Part shown: one piece after another, positions 1 through 7,325 of the stretch
How the letters are laid out: each line of letters starts with the position of its first letter
Numbering within the stretch: the stretch's first letter is position 1
Position numbers and translations under genes: made by a program
Notes under the pieces: model-generated
What the model saw: only the letters and a program-made list of their open reading frames with translations
What the model was told of the DNA's origin: nothing
Databases searched by the model: none
DNA from: CAZWSC01 sp964636385
GTDB taxonomy: Bacteria; Eisenbacteria; RBG-16-71-46; CAIMUX01
Direction of reading: 5' to 3'
Assembly (NCBI GenBank): GCA_964636385.1
Contig: CAZWSC010000116.1
Coordinates: 1-32,960 of the forward strand
DNA length: 32,960 nucleotides

Positions 1-63
1 CGGCTGGGGATCATCCTTGGCATTGTGCTACCGCTCACGCAAACACGTGGCAGAAGGCGGATC

Positions 64-80
64 GCTCAGTAACACGTGGA
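64..80 (+). other. 17-base string matching a conserved 16S rRNA segment
   Basis: GCTCAGTAACACGTGGA is the conserved segment of archaeal-type 16S rRNA near E. coli position 109, the binding site of the common archaeal 109F primer. The eight bases before it (GGCGGATC) also resemble 16S. The rest of bases 1-91 does not extend into a convincing 16S gene, because the distance to any 5'-end-like sequence is too short, and the flippase gene begins immediately beside it. It may be a tiny rRNA fragment, an assembly join or chance. Nothing else is seen in bases 1-91 apart from a 9-base direct repeat AACACGTGG at 42-50 and 71-79. Confidence 0.3.
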
Positions 81-91
81 GTTGCCTGCGG

Positions 92-1411
92 CTACCCCCG
101 CCTCAGCCTCTCCCACATCGCCCGGTAGTGTACGAGATCCGCGCGCCGCGGCACGACGAGGCGATGCGGCGAAATGCCGGTCACGCGCCACCAGAAGAGG
201 GCCATCAGCGCACTCTGCGTGAAGTAAGCCGCGGTCGACGCCATCGCCGCGCCGACGATCCCGAACCGCGGGATCCAGAGGAAGTTCAGCCCCAGGTTGA
301 GCAGGAAGGAGGCGGTCATCGCCACGGTCGGCAGGACCCTGCGGTTGCGGCCCGAGAGATCGCTGGAGAGGAGCTTCGCCACAGTGAGGCTCACGATCCC
401 CGGCAGCAGCACCTGGTACGCACGCAGGGCCGGGAGAAACTCTTCTGAGTAGAAGAGCACGAGGAGAAATCTGCCCAGGGCGAAGAGCACGAGCCCTGCC
501 AGCGTCACCCAGATGAGAGTGTTGCGGCAGACCATTGGTGTGATCTCATCCGCCTGTTCACGCGTGGAAGAGGAAATTCGCGGGAAGAGGGCGATCTGCA
601 CCGACGCTGTGATGTGGGTCAGCTTCTCCGCCAGGATCACCGCTATCGAGTAGTAACCCTGCGCTGCGGTCCCGAGCCAGCGCAGGACGAGCACCATGTC
701 GAAGCGGTAGGTGAACTGTGTAAGCACGGCTCCCAGGTGCCCCTTGAGACCGTATGCAAGGGAGTCACGCATGAGTTGCCCTGAAGCCCGCAGGGGAAGC
801 CGGCCCTCAAGCTCCTTCGACGCCTTCAACTGCCTGCGCAGCCATATCAGCGCAGGCACAAGGAAGACGACAGCGCTCACCTGGTAGGCGACGATTACGT
901 ACCCGATCCCCCGGCCGGCCAGCAGCAGCCCCGCCGTCACCAGCACGAGCAGGGCCGCCTGCCCGGCCACCATCAGGAGGTTGTACGTCTCGATCCTGTC
1001 CATCGCCAGGAAAATCCCCATGAAGAGGAGCCTGGCGGTGATCAAGGGAACGATGATCGCTGACAGCAGGATGAACGGCTCGAATGCCGCTGCCCTTTCC
1101 CCCAGCATCGGCCGCACGAGCCAGAGGTAGGTCGGCACCAGCAGGAGGCTCAGGGCGAGGAAGACAAGCAGCGTGTTCGCCACGACCGGCCCGAGGTTGC
1201 GCCTGTCGCGTGCGAGGAAGTAGGTGTGCGCCGCATCTATGCCTAAGAGCCCGAATCCGGCCCATAGGCTCGGGAACGTCACCGCGGCCGAGTAGATCCC
1301 CTGCCCCTCGGCGCCGAGAGTGCGGGCGATGATCATGCTGATCGGTATGTTGATCAGCGTGATCGTCATCCTCGAGAGGAATGTTCCCGTGCTCTGTCTA
1401 AGGAGCCCCAC
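92..1411 (-). CDS. Polysaccharide/lipid-linked oligosaccharide flippase (MOP superfamily, Wzx-like)
   Basis: A 439-residue polytopic membrane protein of the MOP/Wzx flippase type, expected to move undecaprenyl-linked glycans across the inner membrane. The N-terminus (LLRQSTGTFLSRM, then helices around SMIIARTLGAEGQGIY) is the usual start of the polysaccharide synthesis fold. About 12 hydrophobic segments follow, and the tail contains the typical GLNFLWIPRFGIVGAAMAS segment. I chose the GTG at 1411 because AGGA sits six bases upstream. The frame stays open to an ATG at 1483, but that 24-residue extension is Gly/Pro-rich and lies partly in a degenerate repeat. It follows the nitroreductase gene by 111 bases on the same strand. 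The exact glycan is unknown; it may serve the heptose-containing glycan made by the operon at 21-24 kb (inference). Confidence 0.85.
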   Translation of the reverse strand: MGLLRQSTGTFLSRMTITLINIPISMIIARTLGAEGQGIYSAAVTFPSLWAGFGLLGIDAAHTYFLARDRRNLGPVVANTLLVFLALSLLLVPTYLWLVRPMLGERAAAFEPFILLSAIIVPLITARLLFMGIFLAMDRIETYNLLMVAGQAALLVLVTAGLLLAGRGIGYVIVAYQVSAVVFLVPALIWLRRQLKASKELEGRLPLRASGQLMRDSLAYGLKGHLGAVLTQFTYRFDMVLVLRWLGTAAQGYYSIAVILAEKLTHITASVQIALFPRISSSTREQADEITPMVCRNTLIWVTLAGLVLFALGRFLLVLFYSEEFLPALRAYQVLLPGIVSLTVAKLLSSDLSGRNRRVLPTVAMTASFLLNLGLNFLWIPRFGIVGAAMASTAAYFTQSALMALFWWRVTGISPHRLVVPRRADLVHYRAMWERLRRG

Positions 1412-1449
1412 TCGTAGTCCTGTCCCCGGAAACCCCGGTCTGGCCTGGC

Positions 1450-1548
1450 CCGGACTATCCCCCGAGCTTGGAAGGCCGCCCACAAAAGGCTGGCGGGCTG
1501 TGAAGAACCTCCCCCGAACAGGCTACCTGGCTGTGAAAGGCCGCCCCC
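1450..1548 (-). repeat. Degenerate 33-bp tandem repeat at the nitroreductase 3' end
   Basis: Read on the minus strand, units starting at 1548, 1515 and 1482 each begin with a G-rich block followed by a CCTTTCACAGCC-like core. The first two match at about 24 of 33 positions by hand alignment; the third is shorter and weaker. The first unit covers the last codons and stop of the nitroreductase, so the following units look like decayed copies of that gene end (GRPFTAR, then GRFFTAR after the stop). Confidence 0.5.
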
Positions 1549-2053
1549 AGCCGTCGGCGTGAACGCGGCCGATGTCGAAGCGGTCCTGGGGCTCGGGAAG
1601 CTCGGCAGGCCTCCCCACCGATATCAGCCCCAAAGGGAAGACCGCATCCGGCAGTTCCAGCAGCCTTCGGATCTCGACCACCCTCTCCTCGCGCGGATGC
1701 ACCCCCAGCCAGACAGCGCCGAGGCCGAGGGCGTGGGCGGCCAGCAGGATGTTCTGTGTACAGGCCGAGCAGTCCTGCACCCAGTACCCCTCGGCCTGCT
1801 GCCTCGCCGTGTCGCCGCAGACCGCGATCGCCGCCTGCGCCTCTGCCAGCATCTTCGCGTAGGGGTGAACCTGCGTGATCTCATCCATAATCCTGCGGTC
1901 GCGCACGACCACGAAGGCCCAGGGCTGCCGATTCCGCGCGGAGGGCGCCTGCATCCCCGCCTTCAGAATGGCCAGGATCTCCTGATCCGTCACAGGCTCA
2001 TCTGTGTACCTGCGCACGCTGCGCCGCGTGCGGATCGCTTCCATCGCATCCAT
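1523..2053 (-). CDS. Nitroreductase family FMN-dependent oxidoreductase
   Basis: A 176-residue cytoplasmic nitroreductase-fold protein expected to bind FMN as a homodimer and reduce nitro compounds, quinones or similar acceptors with NAD(P)H. Family marks are RTRRSVRRYTDEPV near the N-terminus (phosphate and FMN contacts), APSARNRQPW at about residues 36-45, the central segment CSACTQNILLAAHALGLGAVWLG, and LISVGRPAE near the end. The length is normal for the short one-domain members. The ATG at 2053 has GGGAGGAG five bases upstream. It lies 15 bases downstream of the aminopeptidase P gene, so the two are probably co-transcribed. The physiological substrate cannot be told from sequence. The last codons lie inside a 33-bp degenerate repeat. 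Confidence 0.9.
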   Translation of the reverse strand: MDAMEAIRTRRSVRRYTDEPVTDQEILAILKAGMQAPSARNRQPWAFVVVRDRRIMDEITQVHPYAKMLAEAQAAIAVCGDTARQQAEGYWVQDCSACTQNILLAAHALGLGAVWLGVHPREERVVEIRRLLELPDAVFPLGLISVGRPAELPEPQDRFDIGRVHADGWGRPFTAR

Positions 2054-2068
2054 GCCGTCTCCTCCCTG

Positions 2069-3856
2069 TTACAGGGCCGCGCACGCCGCCCGCAGCCACA
2101 CCCTCTCTTCCGTCGCGAGCAGCGGGGAAAGGGCGCGCTGCACCCTGCGGTGGTACGCGTTCACCCAGTCCAGCTCCTTGCTGGTCAGAAGCTTCGGTTC
2201 GATGAGCCTCCTGTCGATCGGGCAGAGCGTGATCGTCTCGAATCCCAGGAAGCTCCTGCCGTCTTTGCCGAGCTTCGGCTCCTCGCGGACGAGGATCAGG
2301 TTCTCGATCCTGATACCGTACTGGCCGTCGACATAGTAGCCGGGCTCGTTGGAGAGGATGTTGCCGGGTTCGAGAGCCGCCTCGGCCCAGCGCGTGCCGA
2401 TGCTCTGCGGTCCCTCGTGCACTCCGAGATGAGCGCCGACGCCGTGGCCTGTGCCGTGGTTGTAGTCGAGCCCTGCCTCCCACAGCGGCTGTCTCGCCAG
2501 GGTGTCGAGCCTGTACCCGGCGATCCCCGAAGGAAAGAGGGCTGATGCGAGAGCGACGTGCCCCTTGAGGACGCGGGTGAACTGCTCCCTCTGCTCCTTC
2601 GTCGCCCTGCCGCCCAGGAGCACCGTGCGCGTGATGTCGGTCGTGCCGTCCAGGTACTGCCCGCCCGAGTCGGTGAGGTAGATCCCCTGCGGCTTGAGTG
2701 TCAGGTTCGTCTTCCCGGTCACGCGGTAGTGGATCACAGCGCCGTTCCCGGCGTACCCGGAGATCGTATCGAAGCTCGGGCCTACGTAGTTCTCGCCCCC
2801 GCTGCGACAGGCCTCCAGCGCCTCGGCCGCCGACAACTCCGTCACCTTGCCGCCCGGAACCTCAGCCTCCAGCCAGCGCAGGAAGCGGACCATCGCGACA
2901 CCGTCCCGCACGTGCGCCTCCTTCATCCCGGCGATCTCCGCGTCGTTCTTGCGGGCCTTCATTGCTGCGACAGGCGAGCGGTCGGGGAGGATGTCGCACC
3001 CGTCCAGAAGCCCGGCGATCCACCTGCTCGCAACCGCGCTGTCCAGCCAGACTCTCGGCCCTTTGACCGCCAGCTCCTGCAGGGCGCCCGCGAACTCGTC
3101 GTACGGGCGGACCGCCACATTGCGGCTGAGCTTCTTCTCGAGCGCGGGCGGAATCTTCCCCGGGTGCGCGAAGAGGCTCGCCGATCTCCCGTCCACGATC
3201 GCATACGAGATGACGAGCGGGTTGTACGCTATGTCCCGCCCGCGGATGTTGAAGAGCCAGGCTATCGCATCGAGGTTGTTGAGCACGTGTGCCTGCACGC
3301 GGCGGCTCTTCATCTCCGCCCTGAGCCGCCTCAGCCTGGAGGAGACCGTCTCCCCGGCGAAACGCACCGGGTGTTCGAGCGCGGGCTCAGTGGAGACTGA
3401 AGGACGATCCTTCCACAGCTCGTCCACCAGGTTCTCCTCAGGGTAGGCCATCCGGGCGCCGGACGGATGAAGCGCCTTCTCCAGCTCCGCTGCGCGATCC
3501 ACGGATAGCAGCCTGGGATCCACGCCGGCAGCCTCCCCCTTCTGCAGCGCGGATGCGAGGTAGTCCTGCAGCTTCGGCACCCCACGGTCGCCCATGCGGA
3601 ACAGCCTGATCCCGCTCCCGCGAAGCTCCTTCTCCGCCTGCAGGAAGTAGCGGCCGTCGGTCCACAGGCCGGCCCCCTGCAGCGTCACCACGACATCCCC
3701 GGCGGACCCGGTGAATCCGCTGAACCAGGCGCGCCGCATCCAGCACTCGGGCAGATACTCGCTCTGATGCGGGTCTGTACTGGGGATCAGGTAGGCGGCA
3801 AGCCCCAGCTCGCGCATCCTCGCGCGCAGTGCGTTCAGCTTCTCCTTCGTCTTCAT
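2069..3856 (-). CDS. Xaa-Pro aminopeptidase (M24B family)
   Basis: A 595-residue cytosolic metallopeptidase that removes an N-terminal residue preceding proline. It has the three-domain layout of eukaryotic-type XPNPEP1: two creatinase-like N-terminal domains (about residues 1-310), then the pita-bread catalytic domain. All five dinuclear metal ligands are visible: D396 in TDSGGQY, D407 in GTTDITR, H471 in HGTGHGVG, E504 in SNEPGYY and E518 in GIRIENL. The frame continues upstream to 4162, but the ATG at 3856 is preceded by AGGAAGGG at good spacing and starts MKTKEKLNALR, which suits the family. It leads a two-gene unit with the nitroreductase, and is divergent from the epimerase gene across a 109-base gap. 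Confidence 0.94.
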   Translation of the reverse strand: MKTKEKLNALRARMRELGLAAYLIPSTDPHQSEYLPECWMRRAWFSGFTGSAGDVVVTLQGAGLWTDGRYFLQAEKELRGSGIRLFRMGDRGVPKLQDYLASALQKGEAAGVDPRLLSVDRAAELEKALHPSGARMAYPEENLVDELWKDRPSVSTEPALEHPVRFAGETVSSRLRRLRAEMKSRRVQAHVLNNLDAIAWLFNIRGRDIAYNPLVISYAIVDGRSASLFAHPGKIPPALEKKLSRNVAVRPYDEFAGALQELAVKGPRVWLDSAVASRWIAGLLDGCDILPDRSPVAAMKARKNDAEIAGMKEAHVRDGVAMVRFLRWLEAEVPGGKVTELSAAEALEACRSGGENYVGPSFDTISGYAGNGAVIHYRVTGKTNLTLKPQGIYLTDSGGQYLDGTTDITRTVLLGGRATKEQREQFTRVLKGHVALASALFPSGIAGYRLDTLARQPLWEAGLDYNHGTGHGVGAHLGVHEGPQSIGTRWAEAALEPGNILSNEPGYYVDGQYGIRIENLILVREEPKLGKDGRSFLGFETITLCPIDRRLIEPKLLTSKELDWVNAYHRRVQRALSPLLATEERVWLRAACAAL

Positions 3857-3907
3857 GTCGATCCCTTCCTGTCTGGTCAGTCCTACGGCCCCGTGCGAAC
3901 CGCGCCA

Positions 3908-3936
3908 TGGTAACACCAACCCGCCGCGGTTACACT
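3908..3936 (+). promoter_or_regulatory. Possible promoter of the epimerase gene
   Basis: TGGTAA at 3908, a 17-base spacer and TACACT at 3931 give a weak sigma-70-like pair about 30 bases before the ATG at 3966. The -10 overlaps an inverted repeat, CGGTTA (3927-3932) with TAACCG (3947-3952), that could be an operator. The same TGGTAACACC string precedes the acetyltransferase gene near 5889. Confidence 0.35.
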
Positions 3937-3965
3937 GCCCGGGGGATAACCGAACGGAGGCACGG

Positions 3966-4967
3966 ATGAAACTTCTGATCCTGGGCGGAACCATATTCCT
4001 GGGCCGCCACATCGTCGAGATCGCACTGGAGCGGGGCCACGAGATCACCCTCTTCACACGCGGCAGACACAATCCGGAGCTTTTCCCAGGCGTCGAACGC
4101 CTGCAGGGAGACCGCGACGGGGGGCTGGCTCCACTGCTGGGACGCACCTGGGATGCGGTCATCGATACCTCAGGCTATGTCCCCAGGATCGTCCGCGACT
4201 CTGCGCGCCTGCTGTCCGGCGCAGTGGGCCACTACACCTTCATCTCCACGATCTCGGTCTACGGCGACCTGAGCGCGGCGGAGATCAACGAGGCTTCGCC
4301 GCTCGCCACTATCGACAATCCGCAGCAGGAAGAGGTCACGGACGAAGCCTACGGCCCGCTCAAGGCGCTCTGCGAAAAGGCGGCAGAAGAGGAGATGCCG
4401 GGCCGGACCCTGATCGTGCGGCCGGGCCTGATCGTCGGCGTCCACGACCTCAGCGACCGCTTCACATACTGGCCTCTGCGCATGCATCGCGGCGGGGAAG
4501 TGCTGGCCCCGGGGCCGCCGGAACGCCGCGTCCAGATCATCGACGTGCGGGATCTGGCCTCCTGGACCCTGGACATGGCGGAGGGAGGCCGGACCGGCGT
4601 CTTCAACGCGACCGGCCCTGAGACGCCGCTGACCTTCGGGGAGCTGCTCCGCACCTGCGGCGAAGTGGCCGGCAGGGATTCGCAGGTCACATGGGTGAAC
4701 GACAGCTTCCTCAGGGAGCACGAGGTCGGCCCCTGGATCGAGCTGCCCCTGTGGATCCCAGCGATTCCGGAGATGCGGGCCTTCTACGAAGTCCGCTCGG
4801 ACGCCGCGATCGAGGCCGGGCTGCGATTCCGGCCGCTTGCCGAAACGGCCCGGGAGACCCTCGGCTGGGCCCTCTCCCTGCCTCCGGACCGCAAGGTGAG
4901 GGCAGGGATGGACCCGGAGAAGGAGCGCAGGATTCTGGAGGCGTGGAGGCAGGACCGCACATCCTGA
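3966..4967 (+). CDS. NAD-dependent epimerase/dehydratase family protein (SDR)
   Basis: A 333-residue Rossmann-fold protein of the extended/atypical SDR superfamily. The nucleotide-binding loop GGTIFLG is at residues 7-13, an acidic segment (GDRDGGL) follows, and the catalytic pair is Y129/K133 in YGPLKALCE. LIVRPGLIVGVHDLSDRFTYWP and a VQIIDVRDLA segment are typical of the epimerase subgroup that resembles reductases and CSP41-like proteins. The ATG at 3966 has GGAGG seven bases upstream. The substrate is unknown; sugar-nucleotide epimerase and general NAD(P)-dependent reductase are both possible. It stands alone: the upstream gene is divergent and the next gene starts 177 bases later, beyond an 18-bp inverted repeat. 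Confidence 0.87.
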   Translation: MKLLILGGTIFLGRHIVEIALERGHEITLFTRGRHNPELFPGVERLQGDRDGGLAPLLGRTWDAVIDTSGYVPRIVRDSARLLSGAVGHYTFISTISVYGDLSAAEINEASPLATIDNPQQEEVTDEAYGPLKALCEKAAEEEMPGRTLIVRPGLIVGVHDLSDRFTYWPLRMHRGGEVLAPGPPERRVQIIDVRDLASWTLDMAEGGRTGVFNATGPETPLTFGELLRTCGEVAGRDSQVTWVNDSFLREHEVGPWIELPLWIPAIPEMRAFYEVRSDAAIEAGLRFRPLAETARETLGWALSLPPDRKVRAGMDPEKERRILEAWRQDRTS

Positions 4968-5076
4968 GACCAGGCATCTTGACACACTGCAGGGCGCTGG
5001 AGAGCTGGCCGGCGAGGACTAAGGATCGCCTCACGGACAGCCGAAGAGGGCAGGAGCGGCCGAATTTTACCCAGGG

Positions 5077-5118
5077 GGACCAGACCGGCCTGCACGTCCC
5101 TGCAGGCCGGTCTGGTCC
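5077..5118 (+). terminator. Perfect 18-bp inverted repeat, possible terminator hairpin
   Basis: The left arm 5077-5094 (GGACCAGACCGGCCTGCA) and right arm 5101-5118 are exact reverse complements around a six-base loop, about 110 bases after the epimerase stop. In RNA this would be a very stable hairpin. No T-run follows on either strand, so it is not a textbook intrinsic terminator; it could be a factor-assisted terminator, an RNA-stability element or a protein-binding palindrome. Confidence 0.5.
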
Positions 5119-5144
5119 TTCCGGCACGTCTGAAAGGTCCTGCA

Positions 5145-5780
5145 TTGGAGTTGTACGGCAGAAACAGTCGCCCGCCGGGCATCGGGGGTGAGGCAACGGC
5201 TGAGGCCGGACGCAGGGGCGCAATCCTCGCACCAGCTCTCGTCATGCTCCTCATCGCCTGCCTGTCCCTGGCTTCGGCAGCCAACTCCCCCAGCCTGTCC
5301 GAACTGGCTCAGGAGGCGGAGCAGAGATGCCGGGAGACTGCAGGATCGCCTCCAGATCGGGAGACTGTCGTTGAGGCTGTCGATACAGCATGCCTGCTGC
5401 TCCAGATGGAGGGGATGGATGCGATCCGGCACTTCCGGGGAGGTGACTCGCCATTCATCTTCGGGGGAGCCTACATATGGATCCATGACCTCAGCGGCCT
5501 CATGATCGTCCACCCGATCAGGCACGAGCTGGAGGGCCTTAACGTCATCGGGCTCAAGGATGCGAAGGGGCATCGCCTTTTCGCCGAGATGAACGCGGCG
5601 GTCCTGGAGTCCGGCAGCGCATGGGTCTCCTACCACTGGCCAAGACCTGGAGATGACAAGGTCTCAGCCAAGCGGTCGTATGTAAGGCTCTGCGAGGTCA
5701 ACGGACGGATGGTGGTTGTCGGCTGCGGCGTAAACATTGCTCCCGACGATGAAGAAGCCGAGGAGACCCAACCCCGCTGA
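5145..5780 (+). CDS. Secreted single-Cache-domain protein
   Basis: A 211-residue protein with a basic N-terminus, a hydrophobic segment at about residues 25-45 ending LASAA (signal peptide or anchor), and one extracytoplasmic Cache domain of the sCache_2 type. The domain shows the signature order: FGGAYIWIHDLSGLMIVHPI (about 107-126), LEGLNVIGLKDAKGHRLFAEM, then WVSYHWPRPGDDKVSAKRSYVR. Such domains bind small carboxylates or amines and usually sit in front of a chemoreceptor, kinase or cyclase; here no output domain follows. The start is unclear: TTG at 5145 is the only nearby start that keeps the signal segment, with AAGG nine bases upstream. It may pass its signal to a separate partner or act as a binding protein (inference). 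Confidence 0.83.
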   Translation: MELYGRNSRPPGIGGEATAEAGRRGAILAPALVMLLIACLSLASAANSPSLSELAQEAEQRCRETAGSPPDRETVVEAVDTACLLLQMEGMDAIRHFRGGDSPFIFGGAYIWIHDLSGLMIVHPIRHELEGLNVIGLKDAKGHRLFAEMNAAVLESGSAWVSYHWPRPGDDKVSAKRSYVRLCEVNGRMVVVGCGVNIAPDDEEAEETQPR

Positions 5781-5809
5781 CCCAGGCCGTCCGTACCGCC
5801 ATCTCTTCC

Positions 5810-5892
5810 CTCCGTGCCCTTCGCGGTAACTCCTGTCTTCTTCTCCCTTCGCGTCCTTCGTGGTCTTCGTGGTGAGTCCTGTCCTTCGTGGT
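5810..5892 (-). repeat. 9-bp periodic intergenic repeat (ACCACGAAG units)
   Basis: On the minus strand the unit ACCACGAAG or a close variant occurs at 5884-5892, 5865-5873, 5856-5864, 5847-5855, 5819-5827 and 5810-5818. The adjacent units run head to tail, and two spacers share GACAGGA. The period is a multiple of three, so it gives a spurious HEDHEG / TTKTTKD-type reading frame. I recall similar ACCACGAAG- or ACCACAGAG-type intergenic repeats, and the junk ORFs they create, from many unrelated bacterial phyla. It lies between the Cache gene and the acetyltransferase gene. Confidence 0.75.
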
Positions 5893-5918
5893 AACACCTC
5901 CCCGTCGTGCCCTATACT
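5889..5918 (+). promoter_or_regulatory. Possible promoter of the acetyltransferase gene
   Basis: TATACT at 5913-5918 matches five of six -10 positions and lies 38 bases before the ATG at 5956. TGGTAA at 5889-5894, 18 bases upstream, is a weak -35 and overlaps the last unit of the 9-bp repeat. The TGGTAACACC string is shared with the possible epimerase promoter near 3908. Confidence 0.42.
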
Positions 5919-5955
5919 CCCTCAGACACACCGAGCAGGAGAGGAAGCCCCGGAC

Positions 5956-6825
5956 ATGCCTGACAACCCGACCGCGCGCCACTCGAACCTGGAGATGCGC
6001 CCCATAAGCCATCAGCACAAGGACCGGCTGATGGAGATCGCCGCGCAGATATGGAGCGGGCATGACTACCTCCCCATGGTCTTCGACCGATGGGTCGAGG
6101 ACGCGGAATCCCGTTTCCTGGGGCTCTTCGAGGATGAGCGCCTGGTCGGATGCGGCCGCATGATGCAGTTCGACGAGCGCCGGGTGTGGATGGAGGCCCT
6201 CCGCGTGGACCCGGCCGACCAGGGGAAGGGGTGGGGCCGCGAGATCACCCGCCGGATGATCCGGCTGGCCGTCGATTCAGGGTACGAGGAGCTGTGCTTC
6301 TCCACCTACTTCCGGAACACAGCGTCGATCAGGATCACTGAGCAGTTCGGTTTCCGCATCATCGCAAGGTACTCCTACCTGGAGATGGATGTGGAGGGGA
6401 CATCCGCGGATGCCCACATCGGAAGGAACGCCTCCCTGGAGGTGCGCCCGGGGATTCCCGACGTGGACGACTACCTCTGGAACGACTGGCTCTTCGTCCC
6501 CGCGGATGCACCGCACAGGGAGAGATACTTCCCATCGGCCGAGACCGTTCGCTTCGGCGACTGCACCATCCTCCTGTGCGAGAACACGAAGTACACACCC
6601 GGCACGCTGGACATCGGGTGGGTATCCGGCAGCGATCCCGGGTCGCTCAAGCCCTGCATGGAGTACGCACGGAACCGAGTACGGAAGGAGAGCCGCAGGA
6701 AGCTTCAGCTCATGCTTCCCGAGGCCCTCCCGATCGCCCCGTTCCGGGAACTCGGCTTCCGTTCATTCGAAAAGGAGCTGGATGTCTTCCTCTTCCGTGC
6801 GCTGGCCAAAGAGCTGCGGCTCTGA
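5956..6825 (+). CDS. GNAT family N-acetyltransferase, apparently with two GNAT-like halves
   Basis: A 289-residue protein. The N-terminal half (about 12-145) is a GNAT domain with the acetyl-CoA loop QGKGWG at residues 89-94 following LRVDPADQ, and the late GNAT segment SIRITEQFGFRIIARYSYLEMD. The C-terminal half (about 155-289) ends FRELGFRSFEKELDVFLF, which resembles the same late segment, but no acetyl-CoA loop is visible, so it looks like a degenerate second GNAT domain. The acceptor is unknown; protein N-termini, aminoglycosides or small amines are all possible. The ATG at 5956 has AGGA about ten bases upstream. The gene stands alone and converges with the VOC gene, 36 bases apart. Confidence 0.88.
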   Translation: MPDNPTARHSNLEMRPISHQHKDRLMEIAAQIWSGHDYLPMVFDRWVEDAESRFLGLFEDERLVGCGRMMQFDERRVWMEALRVDPADQGKGWGREITRRMIRLAVDSGYEELCFSTYFRNTASIRITEQFGFRIIARYSYLEMDVEGTSADAHIGRNASLEVRPGIPDVDDYLWNDWLFVPADAPHRERYFPSAETVRFGDCTILLCENTKYTPGTLDIGWVSGSDPGSLKPCMEYARNRVRKESRRKLQLMLPEALPIAPFRELGFRSFEKELDVFLFRALAKELRL

Positions 6826-6861
6826 CAACCGCAGACAGCCCCTGCAGTCACCCAGACAGCC

Positions 6862-7260
6862 CTACCCCGCAGCCCAGGGATCGTCGTCGAACCTCTGGAT
6901 CTCGATCAGGTAGCCGTTCGGGTCGCGGAGGAAGGTGTGGTATATCCTGTAGCGCTCGTTTCGCCGCGGGGGATGGTCGAACACGACCCCGCGCTCCTTC
7001 AAAGCCTCGTACCAGAGATCCACGTCCTGTGTAACCAGGGTGATAATCACGCTCCTTCTGTCGGGATCCTGGCCCTGTATCTCGCCGACAGGTCTTTCAC
7101 AGATCCCGACGTATGCCGATGACGCAAGGCGATAGATCCTGCAGCCTCCCTGGTCCAGCGCCAGGTCCAGACCCAGCACCTCCTCGTAGAATGCCGCCGA
7201 GCGCTTCATGTCGGTGGTGTACAGGAACGTGATCTGATCCGATACTCCCGGATGAGCCAT
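6862..7260 (-). CDS. VOC (glyoxalase/dioxygenase fold) family protein
   Basis: A 132-residue single-domain protein with two betaalphabetabetabeta modules. The first starts ITFLYTTDMKRSAAFYEEVLGLDL, the second contains DVDLWYEALKERGVVFDHPP and ends with the signature FLRDPNGYLIEIQRF, whose Glu is a usual metal ligand. Members include glyoxalase I, dioxygenases, fosfomycin-resistance enzymes and bleomycin-binding proteins; nothing here picks one. The start at 7260 is set by GAGGAGG seven bases upstream; the open frame reaches further into the EttA gene but without support. It lies 65 bases downstream of ettA on the same strand and may be co-transcribed with it. Confidence 0.88.
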   Translation of the reverse strand: MAHPGVSDQITFLYTTDMKRSAAFYEEVLGLDLALDQGGCRIYRLASSAYVGICERPVGEIQGQDPDRRSVIITLVTQDVDLWYEALKERGVVFDHPPRRNERYRIYHTFLRDPNGYLIEIQRFDDDPWAAG

Positions 7261-7325
7261 CTTCGGACCTCCTCTGTGCGCCATCCATGCTCCTCCGGCG
7301 CCTCCCGTGACCCTGAGCGCCGCCG

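Noticed and set aside
4979..4984. Perfect TTGACA -35 box after the epimerase gene
   Set aside because: No acceptable -10 lies 16-19 bases downstream, and the next start codon is 160 bases away.
5664..6063. Minus-strand frames containing HEDHEG and TTKTTKD-like peptides
   Set aside because: These are translations of the 9-bp ACCACGAAG repeat and have no independent coding evidence.
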